Below are positions 34,112 to 42,698 of a stretch of 64,000 nucleotides of DNA, one piece after another (the stretch's first letter is position 1; every line of letters starts with the position of its first letter). The translations under genes were made by a program, and so were the position numbers. The notes under the pieces were generated by a model. The model was not told where the DNA came from. It worked only from the letters and a program-made list of their open reading frames with translations, and did no database searches. Source of the DNA: Arthrobacter sp. S41 (GTDB lineage Bacteria; Actinomycetota; Actinomycetes; Actinomycetales; Micrococcaceae); NCBI RefSeq assembly GCF_004320535.1, contig NZ_SIHY01000001.1, positions 2,046,001 through 2,110,000 of the forward strand, read 5' to 3'.

Positions 34112-36001
34112 TTACCGAAACAGGTCCAGGTACGCCAACGAATAGCCGACTCGATACTCGCTGGCTGGTTCGCTAGCAACCATCTGGCGGTCAGTTATCG
34201 CCATTTCAACTTGGTCCGTCACGATGCCATCTACCGGCAGGCTCAACAGCTCCCGAATTTTGGACTCGTCATTAACGGTCCAAACGTAGACTTCCTGACC
34301 CTGCTCGTGAGCCTGATCCAGCAAGTCTGGACGGAACGATGCCTGTTCCAACGTGTAGAAATCGCAGTTCACCTGTGGCAGCCTGCCAACACTCATGGCC
34401 ACAGTGAGACCAACACGAAGTTCAGGGCGTTGGCGCTTAATTTCCTTGACTGCAGGAGCGTTGAGCGAGTGGTAGATATTATCGGTTGCAGTCCCGGCCG
34501 CATCGATTTCTTTGAGGAATTCCTTGAGGTATCCCTTATGCTCATGCCCGTTGACCTTGAGCTCTACTAGAACCGGTATTCCAAGTTCTTTGGCATGCTT
34601 CAAGTACTCCGCCATGGTGGGAATGTGGTCGGTGAAGCCACCCTCTCGGACGGTCACCTTTTGTACCTCGTCCACGGTCATGTCGTAGATATTCTTGTTG
34701 ACGCCGGAAACCATCAGCAGATTGGTGTCGTGGCTTGCGACGAACTTTCCGTCCTTGGTCTGCTGGAAATCCGCTTCAACATAGTCGGCCTTGTTTTCGG
34801 CAGCGGCATCCAGAGCACCAAGCGTATTTTCCACCCCACCGGCGGCATAACCGCGGTGGGCTATCACCAAACTGTCTTCGGCACTGGAGGTTGTTTGGCC
34901 CAAGGCCGGAGCGGCATACAAACTGGCGGAGACCGCAAGACCAAAAGCCAGCGCCTCTACCGAGGCACGGGTAGCTTTGGCCTGCACAGTGCGCTTGCGT
35001 AGCGTGTACTCCTCAAAGACGGAGGTGAGTCCGAGGTGGTCACGTCCCAAAGCGACCAGAATTTGCAGGGCCACCACTGTGGCAGCACCGATGATCATGA
35101 ACCCTAGGGTATGGCCTACCCCGATGCACAAGCTCGCAACCACCGCAGAGCTTTGCGCAGTCATGATGTTGGTGGCCATCTCGGAGATCCACGCCAGAAC
35201 TTCTACCAACAGCGAGGCGCTCAACGCGGCTATCCCTAGTGGCAGACCCACAAGCAGAAGATATCGGAAGAAGTTCTTATGCGTTGCTTTGAGGCTTCCG
35301 CCCAATGCTGCGTATGACTTTTTCTCGCCAATAACCAACAGTGGCAGGGTCAGAATCAGACGTAGGTTCAGCCACAAGATCGCGGCGATCATCAATGCAT
35401 AAAGGCCCGTGCTTAGCGGGACCTTCAGGTACTCACGGGTGATAAACGGCGGAATACCCACACCTTGAATCAATACCGATGAGAGGCCCAAGCCGCCCAT
35501 TGGCAACGCCAGGAAGAAGTAAACCATCAACAGTGGAGATGGATAGCGCAGCAACTTGCGCATCACCGTAAGAGTATCCCTGACCATGTCAGCCAGGTTT
35601 GGTGGGCGGCCTGATTGTTGCCGATTGACCATCACGATCAACGCCACGAACTGCAAACTAATGGCCGCAAAAGCAAGGATCGCGATGGCCAGTATCAACA
35701 GAAGGGAGATCGGATGGGTCAGCAATTCCGTATAGGTACGGTCGGTGACGTTTTCCAAATGACTAGCTTCAAGGGCCAGCCCAAACAGGTACTTGATAGC
35801 CGGCAAGACGCCTAGTCCGTTGATCAGCTGAATCACGCTAATGACAGCTAGGTAGCGGAAAACTCGCGCATGGCTAAGACGCCAAATTCGACGAAGGAAT
35901 CCGGGAATCTGCGAAAAGGTTGGTGCCACCTCGCGGGTCGCCGGGTGCAACTGAGCAGAATGATCCGGGCAAGTAGATCCGAATTTCATTCTGTCGTTCA
36001 C
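34112..36001 (-). CDS. Membrane-anchored glycerophosphodiester phosphodiesterase (copy 1)
   Basis: A 629-residue protein in two halves. Residues about 40-370 form a membrane domain with about 6-8 segments of the glycerophosphoryl-diester phosphodiesterase membrane-domain type. Residues about 385-610 are a GDPD barrel with HRGYAAGGVENTLGAL, YVEADFQQTKDGKFVASHD and LVELKVNGHE, the metal and general acid/base residues. It likely degrades glycerophosphodiesters or lipoteichoic/teichoic-type polymers at the membrane. Start is GTG at 36001 or ATG at 35989. Strongly similar to the gene at 36798-38708, with which it flanks a small lipoprotein gene. Confidence 0.88.
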   Translation of the reverse strand: MNDRMKFGSTCPDHSAQLHPATREVAPTFSQIPGFLRRIWRLSHARVFRYLAVISVIQLINGLGVLPAIKYLFGLALEASHLENVTDRTYTELLTHPISLLLILAIAILAFAAISLQFVALIVMVNRQQSGRPPNLADMVRDTLTVMRKLLRYPSPLLMVYFFLALPMGGLGLSSVLIQGVGIPPFITREYLKVPLSTGLYALMIAAILWLNLRLILTLPLLVIGEKKSYAALGGSLKATHKNFFRYLLLVGLPLGIAALSASLLVEVLAWISEMATNIMTAQSSAVVASLCIGVGHTLGFMIIGAATVVALQILVALGRDHLGLTSVFEEYTLRKRTVQAKATRASVEALAFGLAVSASLYAAPALGQTTSSAEDSLVIAHRGYAAGGVENTLGALDAAAENKADYVEADFQQTKDGKFVASHDTNLLMVSGVNKNIYDMTVDEVQKVTVREGGFTDHIPTMAEYLKHAKELGIPVLVELKVNGHEHKGYLKEFLKEIDAAGTATDNIYHSLNAPAVKEIKRQRPELRVGLTVAMSVGRLPQVNCDFYTLEQASFRPDLLDQAHEQGQEVYVWTVNDESKIRELLSLPVDGIVTDQVEMAITDRQMVASEPASEYRVGYSLAYLDLFR

Positions 36002-36164
36002 AGCGTTTTATCCCGTTCCAATCGTTTCGAAAGCTAAAGAAGGCTAACGACTATCTTATCCCGGTCTCTTTTTCTGCGCTGTGGAGGGGGTCTCAGAAAC
36101 AACCCCGAATTCTTAGAGTTCTCTGGACGATTCTGGATTCAAAAGCGTTAAGGATGGCAACAAT

Positions 36165-36641
36165 TTATTTTGCGCCAAACGCTGGGGTCGTAGCTTCGCA
36201 GTCCACGCGTTGGCCTGGTGCGCCCGTTTCAGAAGCTATTTCTTTAACACCGTCTAGGAGAATCTTGCAGGTTGCCGTTGCGTCTTTCCCCGGCGTGGCA
36301 GCAATGGCCGCATCTTGTTCTGCGGTGACCATACTTTCCAAGGACCAGACCTTGCGAGATTTCTTCTTCTCGTCGGCATTAGCTGTCACCGTATCTTCGG
36401 TGACTTCAGCCGACTCCTCGCCACGCTTTTGCGCCTCAAGATAGGAGACTTCGCTCAAAGTGTCGTCGGAGGCACCATCCACGCTGACTTCATAGGTCAC
36501 AGACCACGCATCGGAAATTGCTTTGTCGTAGGAGTCCACTGCGCCGCACCCTGCCAGACCTACGCCTAATGCTAAAAATGCTGTGCTCGCCGACATTCGG
36601 GCAATGTTGCGAGAAAGGTCGGACGATGAAAATCCACGCAT
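36165..36641 (-). CDS. Small predicted lipoprotein, unknown function
   Basis: A 158-residue secreted protein with a lipobox LAGC (Cys32), preceded by a hydrophobic helix from about residue 18. AAGGA stands 5 nt before the ATG. The mature part is rich in Glu/Asp/Thr, has a KKKSRK basic patch (about residue 92) and one pair of cysteines (in TCKILL and VDCEA) near the C terminus. No known family recognised. It lies between two paralogous GDPD genes on the same strand, with about 160 bp on each side, and may be a partner of them. Confidence 0.65.
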   Translation of the reverse strand: MRGFSSSDLSRNIARMSASTAFLALGVGLAGCGAVDSYDKAISDAWSVTYEVSVDGASDDTLSEVSYLEAQKRGEESAEVTEDTVTANADEKKKSRKVWSLESMVTAEQDAAIAATPGKDATATCKILLDGVKEIASETGAPGQRVDCEATTPAFGAK

Positions 36642-36797
36642 GAAATTCCTTCACGAGATCAAGGTGTGCAATTGCTACAGTCTCAAGCCTAGATCCGTAG
36701 GCACTTCCAATACCTCGCATACAAGGACGACTTTAGAGCGCCCGGATCAACCCAAGGGTGGAGACAGAATCAGAACAGCTCGCAAATGTTGGTGCTC

Positions 36798-38708
36798 TTA
36801 TCTGAAGAGGTCTAGGTGCGCTAGAGCTACACCAACACGGTAATCAGACCTCGGGTTCTCAGCCACAAAGTCCCGGTCTCGCAGCGCGACGTCCACGCTG
36901 TCGGTGACAATTCCATCCGCTCCTAGACTTAGGAGCTCTAGGATTTTCTGTTCCTCATTAACCGTCCAGACGTAGACCGGCTTGTCCGCTTCCCTGGCCA
37001 TCGCCAACAGTTCAGGGTCAAAGGACGCTTGCTCCACGACAATGAAGTCGCACTCAACTTCCGGGATCGCCCCAAGGCTCATGGCCATGGTGAGCCCCAC
37101 ACGAAGTTCGGGACGCCGTTCTTTCAGTTCACTGACCGCCGCGGGATCCAGCGAGTGATAGATGTTCTGCTCGGCGGTGCCGGCCGCGTCAATCTCTTTG
37201 AGGAAACGGTCCATAAAGCCAGGCGCCTCATGTCCTGAGACCTTGAGTTCCACAAGCAACGGAGTCTTCAACTCTTTCGCCCGATTCAGATACTCATTCA
37301 TGGTGGGGATTGTCCCGGTAAACCCGCTGACGTTCTGCTTCACCGAGGTCACTTCATCGACGTTCATTTCATAGATGTTCTGATTGCGCCCAGCCACTAC
37401 CAAGAGGTTGGTGTCGTGGCTGGCCACGAAGTGCTTATCTTTGGTTTCTTGAAAGTCAGCTTCAACATAGTCCGGATGCAATTTTGCGGCCGCTTCCAAA
37501 CCGCCAATAGTGTTCTCCACTCCTCCACCCGAGAATCCTCGGTGGGCCAAGATCGCAGTATCTTCTGCTTTGGACGTGGTGCCAGCCATCAGTGGCACGG
37601 CACGGACGCTAAAGGCCAGCAGTAACGAGGAAACCACGACCGCCACAATCATGAACAGCATTGAGCGTGCAGTGTGGTTGGGTGTCGATACGCGTGCTAG
37701 TCCATGCGGAAGATCCAACTGGGATCGGGCTGCGACCACGAGGACTTGAATGATGACCACCGTGGTGACGCCTACAAGTAAGAAGCCCAGAACATAACCG
37801 GCTTGGATGCACACCAAAGCCACAAACGCGGATCGCTGAAGGTCCAGGAGAGTGTTGGCCGTACGGGAAATCCAGATCAGAATTTCCACCATCAATGATG
37901 AGAGCAGTGCACAACCCAGCGCCGGAATACCGAACATAAACACCGAGCCCCAGAAGTTGCCGCTTGTGGCACGGAAACTCTCAAAAATAGCGTGCGTAGC
38001 TTTTTTCCCGCCCACAACAAACATCGGCAGGCTGAGTATAAGACGCAGATTCAGGTAGAAGATCACCGCGATCAGCAATGAATATCCCACGCCACTGAGT
38101 GGAGTCTTCAGATACTCTCTGCTGACAAATGGTGGGATTTCAATTCCTTGAATCAACACCGAGGAAAGACCCAACCCACCCAACGGCAGCACCACAATGA
38201 GGTAAAGCATCAGTGGCAGCGGAGGTCTGCGCACCATACGCCACAGCGTGCCCACGGTTTCCCGCACTACCTCTTTGGTACTCAGCGATAAACCTGATTG
38301 CTGGCGATTGACCATCACGATGAGCACGGAGAACTGAAGCCCGAGAGCCAACAGAACAATAAATGCAATCAGCAAGAGTAGGAGCGCGGCCCCCGGATGG
38401 CTCAGCATCGTTGGCAGGTCGCGGTTCGTCAGGTTGGCCAGGTCGCTGACGTTTAGTGCGTACGAGAAGATCGCCTTGACCGCAGGGAGCACAACAAAAC
38501 CGTTAAACGCCTGAGCCAGAATGATGGCACCCAAATAGCGAGGCACATGCGCGTGGCTCAGCCGCAGGGCCTGAACCAATAAGCGCAGCACCAACGCCAC
38601 GTTCAGCCGCTCATGTTGATCGCTATGGGTCTTAGCTCCAAGCAATGAGGCGCCAAGCCGTTGCTTCTTGGACTTTCGCTGAAGCTTTAGCTCCGAATGC
38701 TTTTTCAT
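36798..38708 (-). CDS. Membrane-anchored glycerophosphodiester phosphodiesterase (copy 2)
   Basis: A 636-residue paralogue of the gene at 34112-36001, with the same architecture: a basic cytoplasmic leader, a membrane domain to about residue 380, and a GDPD barrel with HRGFSGGGVENTIGGLEA, YVEADFQETKDKHFVASHD and LVELKVSGHEAPG. Both proteins end in nearly the same sequence (YRVG...AYLDLFR here AHLDLFR). ATG at 38708 is preceded by AGGA at 6 nt; the frame open to 38807 is unlikely to be used. Tandem-like duplication with later divergence is the simplest reading. Confidence 0.88.
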   Translation of the reverse strand: MKKHSELKLQRKSKKQRLGASLLGAKTHSDQHERLNVALVLRLLVQALRLSHAHVPRYLGAIILAQAFNGFVVLPAVKAIFSYALNVSDLANLTNRDLPTMLSHPGAALLLLLIAFIVLLALGLQFSVLIVMVNRQQSGLSLSTKEVVRETVGTLWRMVRRPPLPLMLYLIVVLPLGGLGLSSVLIQGIEIPPFVSREYLKTPLSGVGYSLLIAVIFYLNLRLILSLPMFVVGGKKATHAIFESFRATSGNFWGSVFMFGIPALGCALLSSLMVEILIWISRTANTLLDLQRSAFVALVCIQAGYVLGFLLVGVTTVVIIQVLVVAARSQLDLPHGLARVSTPNHTARSMLFMIVAVVVSSLLLAFSVRAVPLMAGTTSKAEDTAILAHRGFSGGGVENTIGGLEAAAKLHPDYVEADFQETKDKHFVASHDTNLLVVAGRNQNIYEMNVDEVTSVKQNVSGFTGTIPTMNEYLNRAKELKTPLLVELKVSGHEAPGFMDRFLKEIDAAGTAEQNIYHSLDPAAVSELKERRPELRVGLTMAMSLGAIPEVECDFIVVEQASFDPELLAMAREADKPVYVWTVNEEQKILELLSLGADGIVTDSVDVALRDRDFVAENPRSDYRVGVALAHLDLFR

Positions 38709-38939
38709 TGCCGGTCCTGCTTTCAGGTTCGTGCGCAGGCGACTACTGATGCCCTGTAAAGAATGCCGACAGCCAAGGTCACTAGTTACCTTGGTGCTGC
38801 ATGGCACCCCAACTGATACTTCTTCAGCCTGTTCAACTTTACTGCGGATCTGGCCTCTTAACTACTTCAAATGCAGTACTAGCCCGTACTTCATTGGTCC
38901 GATGTAGTCCCTGACGATTCCTCAGATAATTGAACTTGC

Positions 38940-39347
38940 GTGCAACGCACCCCGCACAGGACACTGCTCATCTTGCGTCGCAACCGGCGCATCAAGAATC
39001 GCGCCAGAGTTCTTGAACTGCATTCAGGGTTTCAGACAGCCCTAGAACACATCCAAAAGTTTGAACGCCGCATCCGCATCCAGTCCATGATTGTGGCTTT
39101 GCTGCTCATTGGATTAGGAATCGGCGCGGTGTGTGCAGGATTCGCCTGTCGAATCCCGCAGGAACAGGTGCTTGGTGCACTGTGCTTTTCCGTCGGTCTT
39201 ACTGCCCTGTGCCTGGTTGGTAAAACGTACCGTGCGGCTCAGCGGTCCCAACGTGCTCGACGGTTCACTTGTATTGCTGTCGCGCAGATGTTTGAGGAGC
39301 GGAATATTCGCTTCAGTCGGGAGGTAAGTCCTTGCATCAGTGTTTAG
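38940..39347 (+). CDS. Small membrane protein, unknown function
   Basis: A 135-residue hypothetical protein starting at GTG. A basic N-terminal part (RRNRRIKNRAR) is followed by a helix and two hydrophobic segments (SMIVALLLIGLGIGAVCAGF and VLGALCFSVGLTALCLVG), then a basic cytoplasmic tail with RAAQRSQRARRF. No family recognised. It is divergent from the second GDPD gene and followed by a hairpin at 39420-39448. Confidence 0.5.
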   Translation: MQRTPHRTLLILRRNRRIKNRARVLELHSGFQTALEHIQKFERRIRIQSMIVALLLIGLGIGAVCAGFACRIPQEQVLGALCFSVGLTALCLVGKTYRAAQRSQRARRFTCIAVAQMFEERNIRFSREVSPCISV

Positions 39348-39419
39348 TATCGGTCCGAATCGTTCGCAGGACGTGCACGAGTTTAATGTGGCATGCCGTC
39401 AGAGAGTAGCGGGACGAAC

Positions 39420-39448
39420 TGCGAGCCGGCTAACGTAACCGGCCCGCA
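39420..39448. terminator. Terminator hairpin between convergent genes
   Basis: TGCGAGCCGG (39420-39429) pairs with CCGGCCCGCA (39439-39448) with one mismatch, followed by a run of five Ts at about 39452-39456. It terminates the plus-strand membrane-protein gene and may also act on the convergent carboxypeptidase gene. Confidence 0.65.
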
Positions 39449-39463
39449 TGCATTTTTGAATTT

Positions 39464-40543
39464 CTATTCGTCTGCTTCTTCTTCACCTGGCAACGTCGAC
39501 TGCTCCGGCAACGTATCCCAGACGGAAGTGTCTGCCGTTTCAACCGAGCCGTCGGCCACCGCTTTGATGGTGGATTCCAAGGTCAGGATGGTCTGCTGGC
39601 GCAGATATCCGTTGGACTTCTGACCCAGCACATAGTCAGCGTTGTAGTGATCGCTCATTCCGCGCATTTCGAAGAGCAAAGTCGAGATGCCGTATTCGGC
39701 CGCGATGCCGTTGCGAGCAATGGTGTTAGCCGTACCGCCAACATACTTTCCTAAGTGGCCCCATCCCGTGGAATCCACGTTTTGGTAAACGATGGAACCA
39801 AGGCGCTTAGACCCCTCGCGCACTTCTTCCGAAACGTCGGCAGTAGTTGGATACAGTATCGACCCCGAGACCAATTCCCCATTGATGGCTGAGCGAGTTC
39901 CCTGATGGTGCAAGTCGATCATGTAATCAATGTTGAAAGCGGACAGCACGTTATTGTGCAGAGCCTGAATTTCCGGCTGGCTCTTGGCCACGTGATCGCG
40001 GTTTATGTCAACGTTGTTGGCGTTGTATCGGGTGAGGTGACGGTCGCCGGATGCTATGTAGTCATCCAGCGAGAAATCCACGTCTCCCATGGCCCCATCC
40101 GGGTTGAGCATTGGCACCACGAGGATATTAACGTTCTTTAGTACGTCTTTCATCCGACCTGATCCGAGATGTTTGATAACTTCAAGAGTTCCCTCGGTAG
40201 TCAGTTGTTCGTTGCCATGCTGCTGAGTTAGGAAAAGGATCGTCGGGTTACTCGGGTCCGAGATGTACTTTGCTAAGTACAGGTCACGACCCTTAACCGA
40301 CTGACCGATAACTTCGAGGTCCAGTGCCGCTTGTTTGGCATCCTGAGTCTTCAGTTCGGCCACCATCGAATCATAGGTGTGCAAGATCGAGGTGTTGGTC
40401 GTTCCATTCTGGTTGTTGTTTGGCCCTTCACCTACGGCTTGCGCCGGAGCCAGACCTAGTCCGAGCATCAACGCTGATCCGGCAACGATGCAGGCTCCTT
40501 TCTTCATCGCTTGGGTTGGGAACAGTGATGAACTTCTTTGCAT
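39464..40543 (-). CDS. Secreted M14-family zinc carboxypeptidase
   Basis: A 359-residue secreted metallopeptidase. The ATG at 40543 opens a signal peptide (hydrophobic core from about residue 13) with a likely cleavage site APAQA before VGEG. The zinc ligands are visible as TQQHGNEQL (His-x-x-Glu) and the second His in MIDLHHQGT; the catalytic Glu fits LLFEMRGMSDH. The C terminus is acidic (GEEEADE). Substrates may be peptides or peptidoglycan stems. It stands alone. Confidence 0.88.
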   Translation of the reverse strand: MQRSSSLFPTQAMKKGACIVAGSALMLGLGLAPAQAVGEGPNNNQNGTTNTSILHTYDSMVAELKTQDAKQAALDLEVIGQSVKGRDLYLAKYISDPSNPTILFLTQQHGNEQLTTEGTLEVIKHLGSGRMKDVLKNVNILVVPMLNPDGAMGDVDFSLDDYIASGDRHLTRYNANNVDINRDHVAKSQPEIQALHNNVLSAFNIDYMIDLHHQGTRSAINGELVSGSILYPTTADVSEEVREGSKRLGSIVYQNVDSTGWGHLGKYVGGTANTIARNGIAAEYGISTLLFEMRGMSDHYNADYVLGQKSNGYLRQQTILTLESTIKAVADGSVETADTSVWDTLPEQSTLPGEEEADE

Positions 40544-40704
40544 GGTTCTTCCTTCGTTCTTCCTCAATAGTGACGGGTGATGAAAATGTTGACGCCCCTG
40601 GTCCAGGTCCATCAATGCAGTGATGTGACGCCAGTCGCACTAGGCGCTGGCACCCATCCTTGTCGAATAAATCCTGCCCCGCAAGGGAAAAGAGAAGATT
40701 GCTG

Positions 40705-40758
40705 AACAGCACAAGGCCAGCCGCAGTATCTGTGTGCCACGGCTGGCCTTGTGCTGTT
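40705..40758. terminator. Strong bidirectional terminator downstream of purU
   Basis: Perfect 19-bp arms at 40705-40723 and 40740-40758 (starting AACAGCACAAGGCC, ending GGCCTTGTGCTGTT), with a 16-nt loop. T runs follow in the plus direction (TTTTTCG) and weaker ones in the minus direction. Lies just after the purU stop at 40769. Confidence 0.8.
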
Positions 40759-40768
40759 TTTCGTCTTT

Positions 40769-41641
40769 CTAGCGAAGAACTACGGTGCGCGAACCGTCGA
40801 GGAAGACTCGATCTTCACAGTGCCAGCGCACTGCGTCCGAGAGCGCCTTGCACTCGGTATCGCGGCCGGCGGCAACTAGGTGTTCGGGTTCGTAGCTGTG
40901 GTCAACTTCCTGAACACGCTGGGTGATGATTGGCCCTTCATCCAGCTCGCTGTTGACGTAGTGAGCGGTAGCGCCCACGGTTTTTACGCCACGTTCAAAT
41001 GCCTGGTGGTACGGCTTAGCGCCCTTGAACGAAGGCAGGAAGGAGTGGTGAATATTGATCGCACGGCCATTGAGCTTGCGGGTCAAGTCATCGGAGAGCA
41101 CCTGCATGTAGCGAGCGAGCACCACAAGATCCACGTCAAAGCGATCCACCAGTTCCATCAGCTTGTCTTCGGCCTCTGGCTTCGTCGCTGCGGTGACTGG
41201 AACATGGAAGAACGGAATACCGTTCCATTCAACCTGCTGACGGTGATCTGGGTGATTGGAAACAACCGCAGCAATTTCTACCGGAAGCTCCCCCATGCGG
41301 GCACGGAAGAGTAGGTCATGCAGGCAGTGGCCGAACTTGGAGACCATGATCAGCACGCGCTTTTTCTGGCCCGCTGGGCGTAGGCCCCACTTGGCGTCGT
41401 GTTCTTCAGCCAGGTTTTTCAGGTTGGATTCTAGGTCTGCGATAGCGATTTCATTATTGTCGCTGTCCGCAACCTCAAATTCGATGCGCAGGAAGTAAGT
41501 GCGTGAGCGCTGATCATCGTGCTGCTTGAGTTCGCGAATATCTCCATGATGATCAAGTAGCAGACCGGTGACCGCATGCACGATTCCTGCGCGCTCAGCA
41601 CAGGTGAAGGTCAAGACGTATTTGTTGTTCGGTTCGGTCAT
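40769..41641 (-). CDS. purU: Formyltetrahydrofolate deformylase
   Basis: Hydrolyses 10-formyltetrahydrofolate to formate and tetrahydrofolate. The 290-residue protein has an N-terminal ACT domain (about residues 8-85, LTFTCAERAGIVHAVTGLL) and a formyltransferase-like catalytic domain with the Asn-His-Asp triad in NIHHSFLPSFKGAKPYHQAF and ELDEGPIIT. ATG at 41641 follows AGGAG by 7 nt; the longer frame to 41806 is unsupported. Its location beside betaine catabolism genes suggests a role in releasing folate loaded with C1 units from methyl-group oxidation. Confidence 0.95.
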   Translation of the reverse strand: MTEPNNKYVLTFTCAERAGIVHAVTGLLLDHHGDIRELKQHDDQRSRTYFLRIEFEVADSDNNEIAIADLESNLKNLAEEHDAKWGLRPAGQKKRVLIMVSKFGHCLHDLLFRARMGELPVEIAAVVSNHPDHRQQVEWNGIPFFHVPVTAATKPEAEDKLMELVDRFDVDLVVLARYMQVLSDDLTRKLNGRAINIHHSFLPSFKGAKPYHQAFERGVKTVGATAHYVNSELDEGPIITQRVQEVDHSYEPEHLVAAGRDTECKALSDAVRWHCEDRVFLDGSRTVVLR

Positions 41642-41991
41642 CGTGCCGCTCCTTGCGTTCGCCGAGTTAGCGCTAGCTTCGCCATGGCTCGTGGTGGTAT
41701 CTGAGTTCAAGATTGGTGGCGTGTGATGGTCAGAGATCTTTGAGAACTCCGTCGATTCCTGACTTAGCAAGTGTCTGAAAGTCTGACCATGAGACTGATA
41801 TATCAATAGCTGATCACAATACTATGTGTGTACTAGGACAGCGTCAACAACATTTCTCAACAGATTTTTAACTTCTTCATCCGCAGCACTCGCACCGCTT
41901 CCGCGGGGCAAAAATCACCCCTCGCGGTTGCAGGCGATACCCTTTGTGTAGTGGCAAGTGCGTTTTGAACAGTGAAGAAAGCGAAATATCG
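41642..41991. other. Divergent purU-GntR intergenic region
   Basis: 350 bp holding the promoters of purU and the GntR gene. AT-rich around 41790-41870. A repeated TACTA-like element (ATACTATG at about 41819 and GTACTAGG at about 41829) is the only feature noted, and may be a GntR half-site pair. No gene seen. Confidence 0.35.
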
Positions 41992-42654
41992 ATGGCCCCC
42001 GAATTCTCCAGCACCATCACCGAACAAGGTTCGATGGCGGATCGCGCCTACGCGGCGCTACGTGATCGGCTGATGCTGTTAGAGATCGCTCCAACTCACC
42101 CGATTCATGAACCACAGCTGGCTGAAGAATTGGGCGTGGGACGCACCCCGATGCGCGAAGCTCTTAAGCGCTTAGAAATTGATCACCTGGTGGTCTCTTA
42201 TCCGCGTCGTGGAACCTTCGCCACCGCGGTAGATTTCCATGAACTGAACTACATTTCTGAGATGCGCCAAGCCCTTGAACCGCTCGCAGCACGTAATGCG
42301 GCAGCGAACAAGGATCCCGAGATCCAGTCCCAGCTCGCCGGTTATTTGGAACGCATTGATGCACTTGATCCGACGTTGGATCAGCGCTCACTGTTGCTAC
42401 TGGATGTACAGATTCACCGACTCATCTACAAGGCCGCAGCCAATAAGCATCTGGAAGAAACCCTGGTGCGCCTGGATAACCTCGTAACGCGAATCTGGTG
42501 CCTCGTTATCGATCAGATGCCACCAATCGCCGAACACCTCAAAGAGCATTCGGCACTCTTGCGAGCCATCTTAGACAATGACGGAGAGCTTGCCGCCAAG
42601 TTGGTCTCCGAGCATGTGACCCACTTTGAGCAGGCGCTGCGCAGCGCCCCTTAG
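41992..42654 (+). CDS. GntR-family (FadR/FCD subgroup) regulator
   Basis: A 220-residue regulator. The winged helix (about residues 12-75) has ADRAYAALRDRLMLLEI and GVGRTPMREALKRLEIDHLV, and the C-terminal helical FCD domain (about 85-215) provides metal/ligand binding with the early helix YISEMRQALEPLAARNA. ATG at 41992 was chosen; GTG/ATG codons upstream are possible. It is divergent from purU and convergent with the BCCT importer, so it may regulate betaine or C1 genes. Effector unknown. Confidence 0.87.
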   Translation: MAPEFSSTITEQGSMADRAYAALRDRLMLLEIAPTHPIHEPQLAEELGVGRTPMREALKRLEIDHLVVSYPRRGTFATAVDFHELNYISEMRQALEPLAARNAAANKDPEIQSQLAGYLERIDALDPTLDQRSLLLLDVQIHRLIYKAAANKHLEETLVRLDNLVTRIWCLVIDQMPPIAEHLKEHSALLRAILDNDGELAAKLVSEHVTHFEQALRSAP

Positions 42655-42698
42655 TCCGCAATCTTTCACGGTCCAAGAGGCGCTGTGAGCAGATACTT

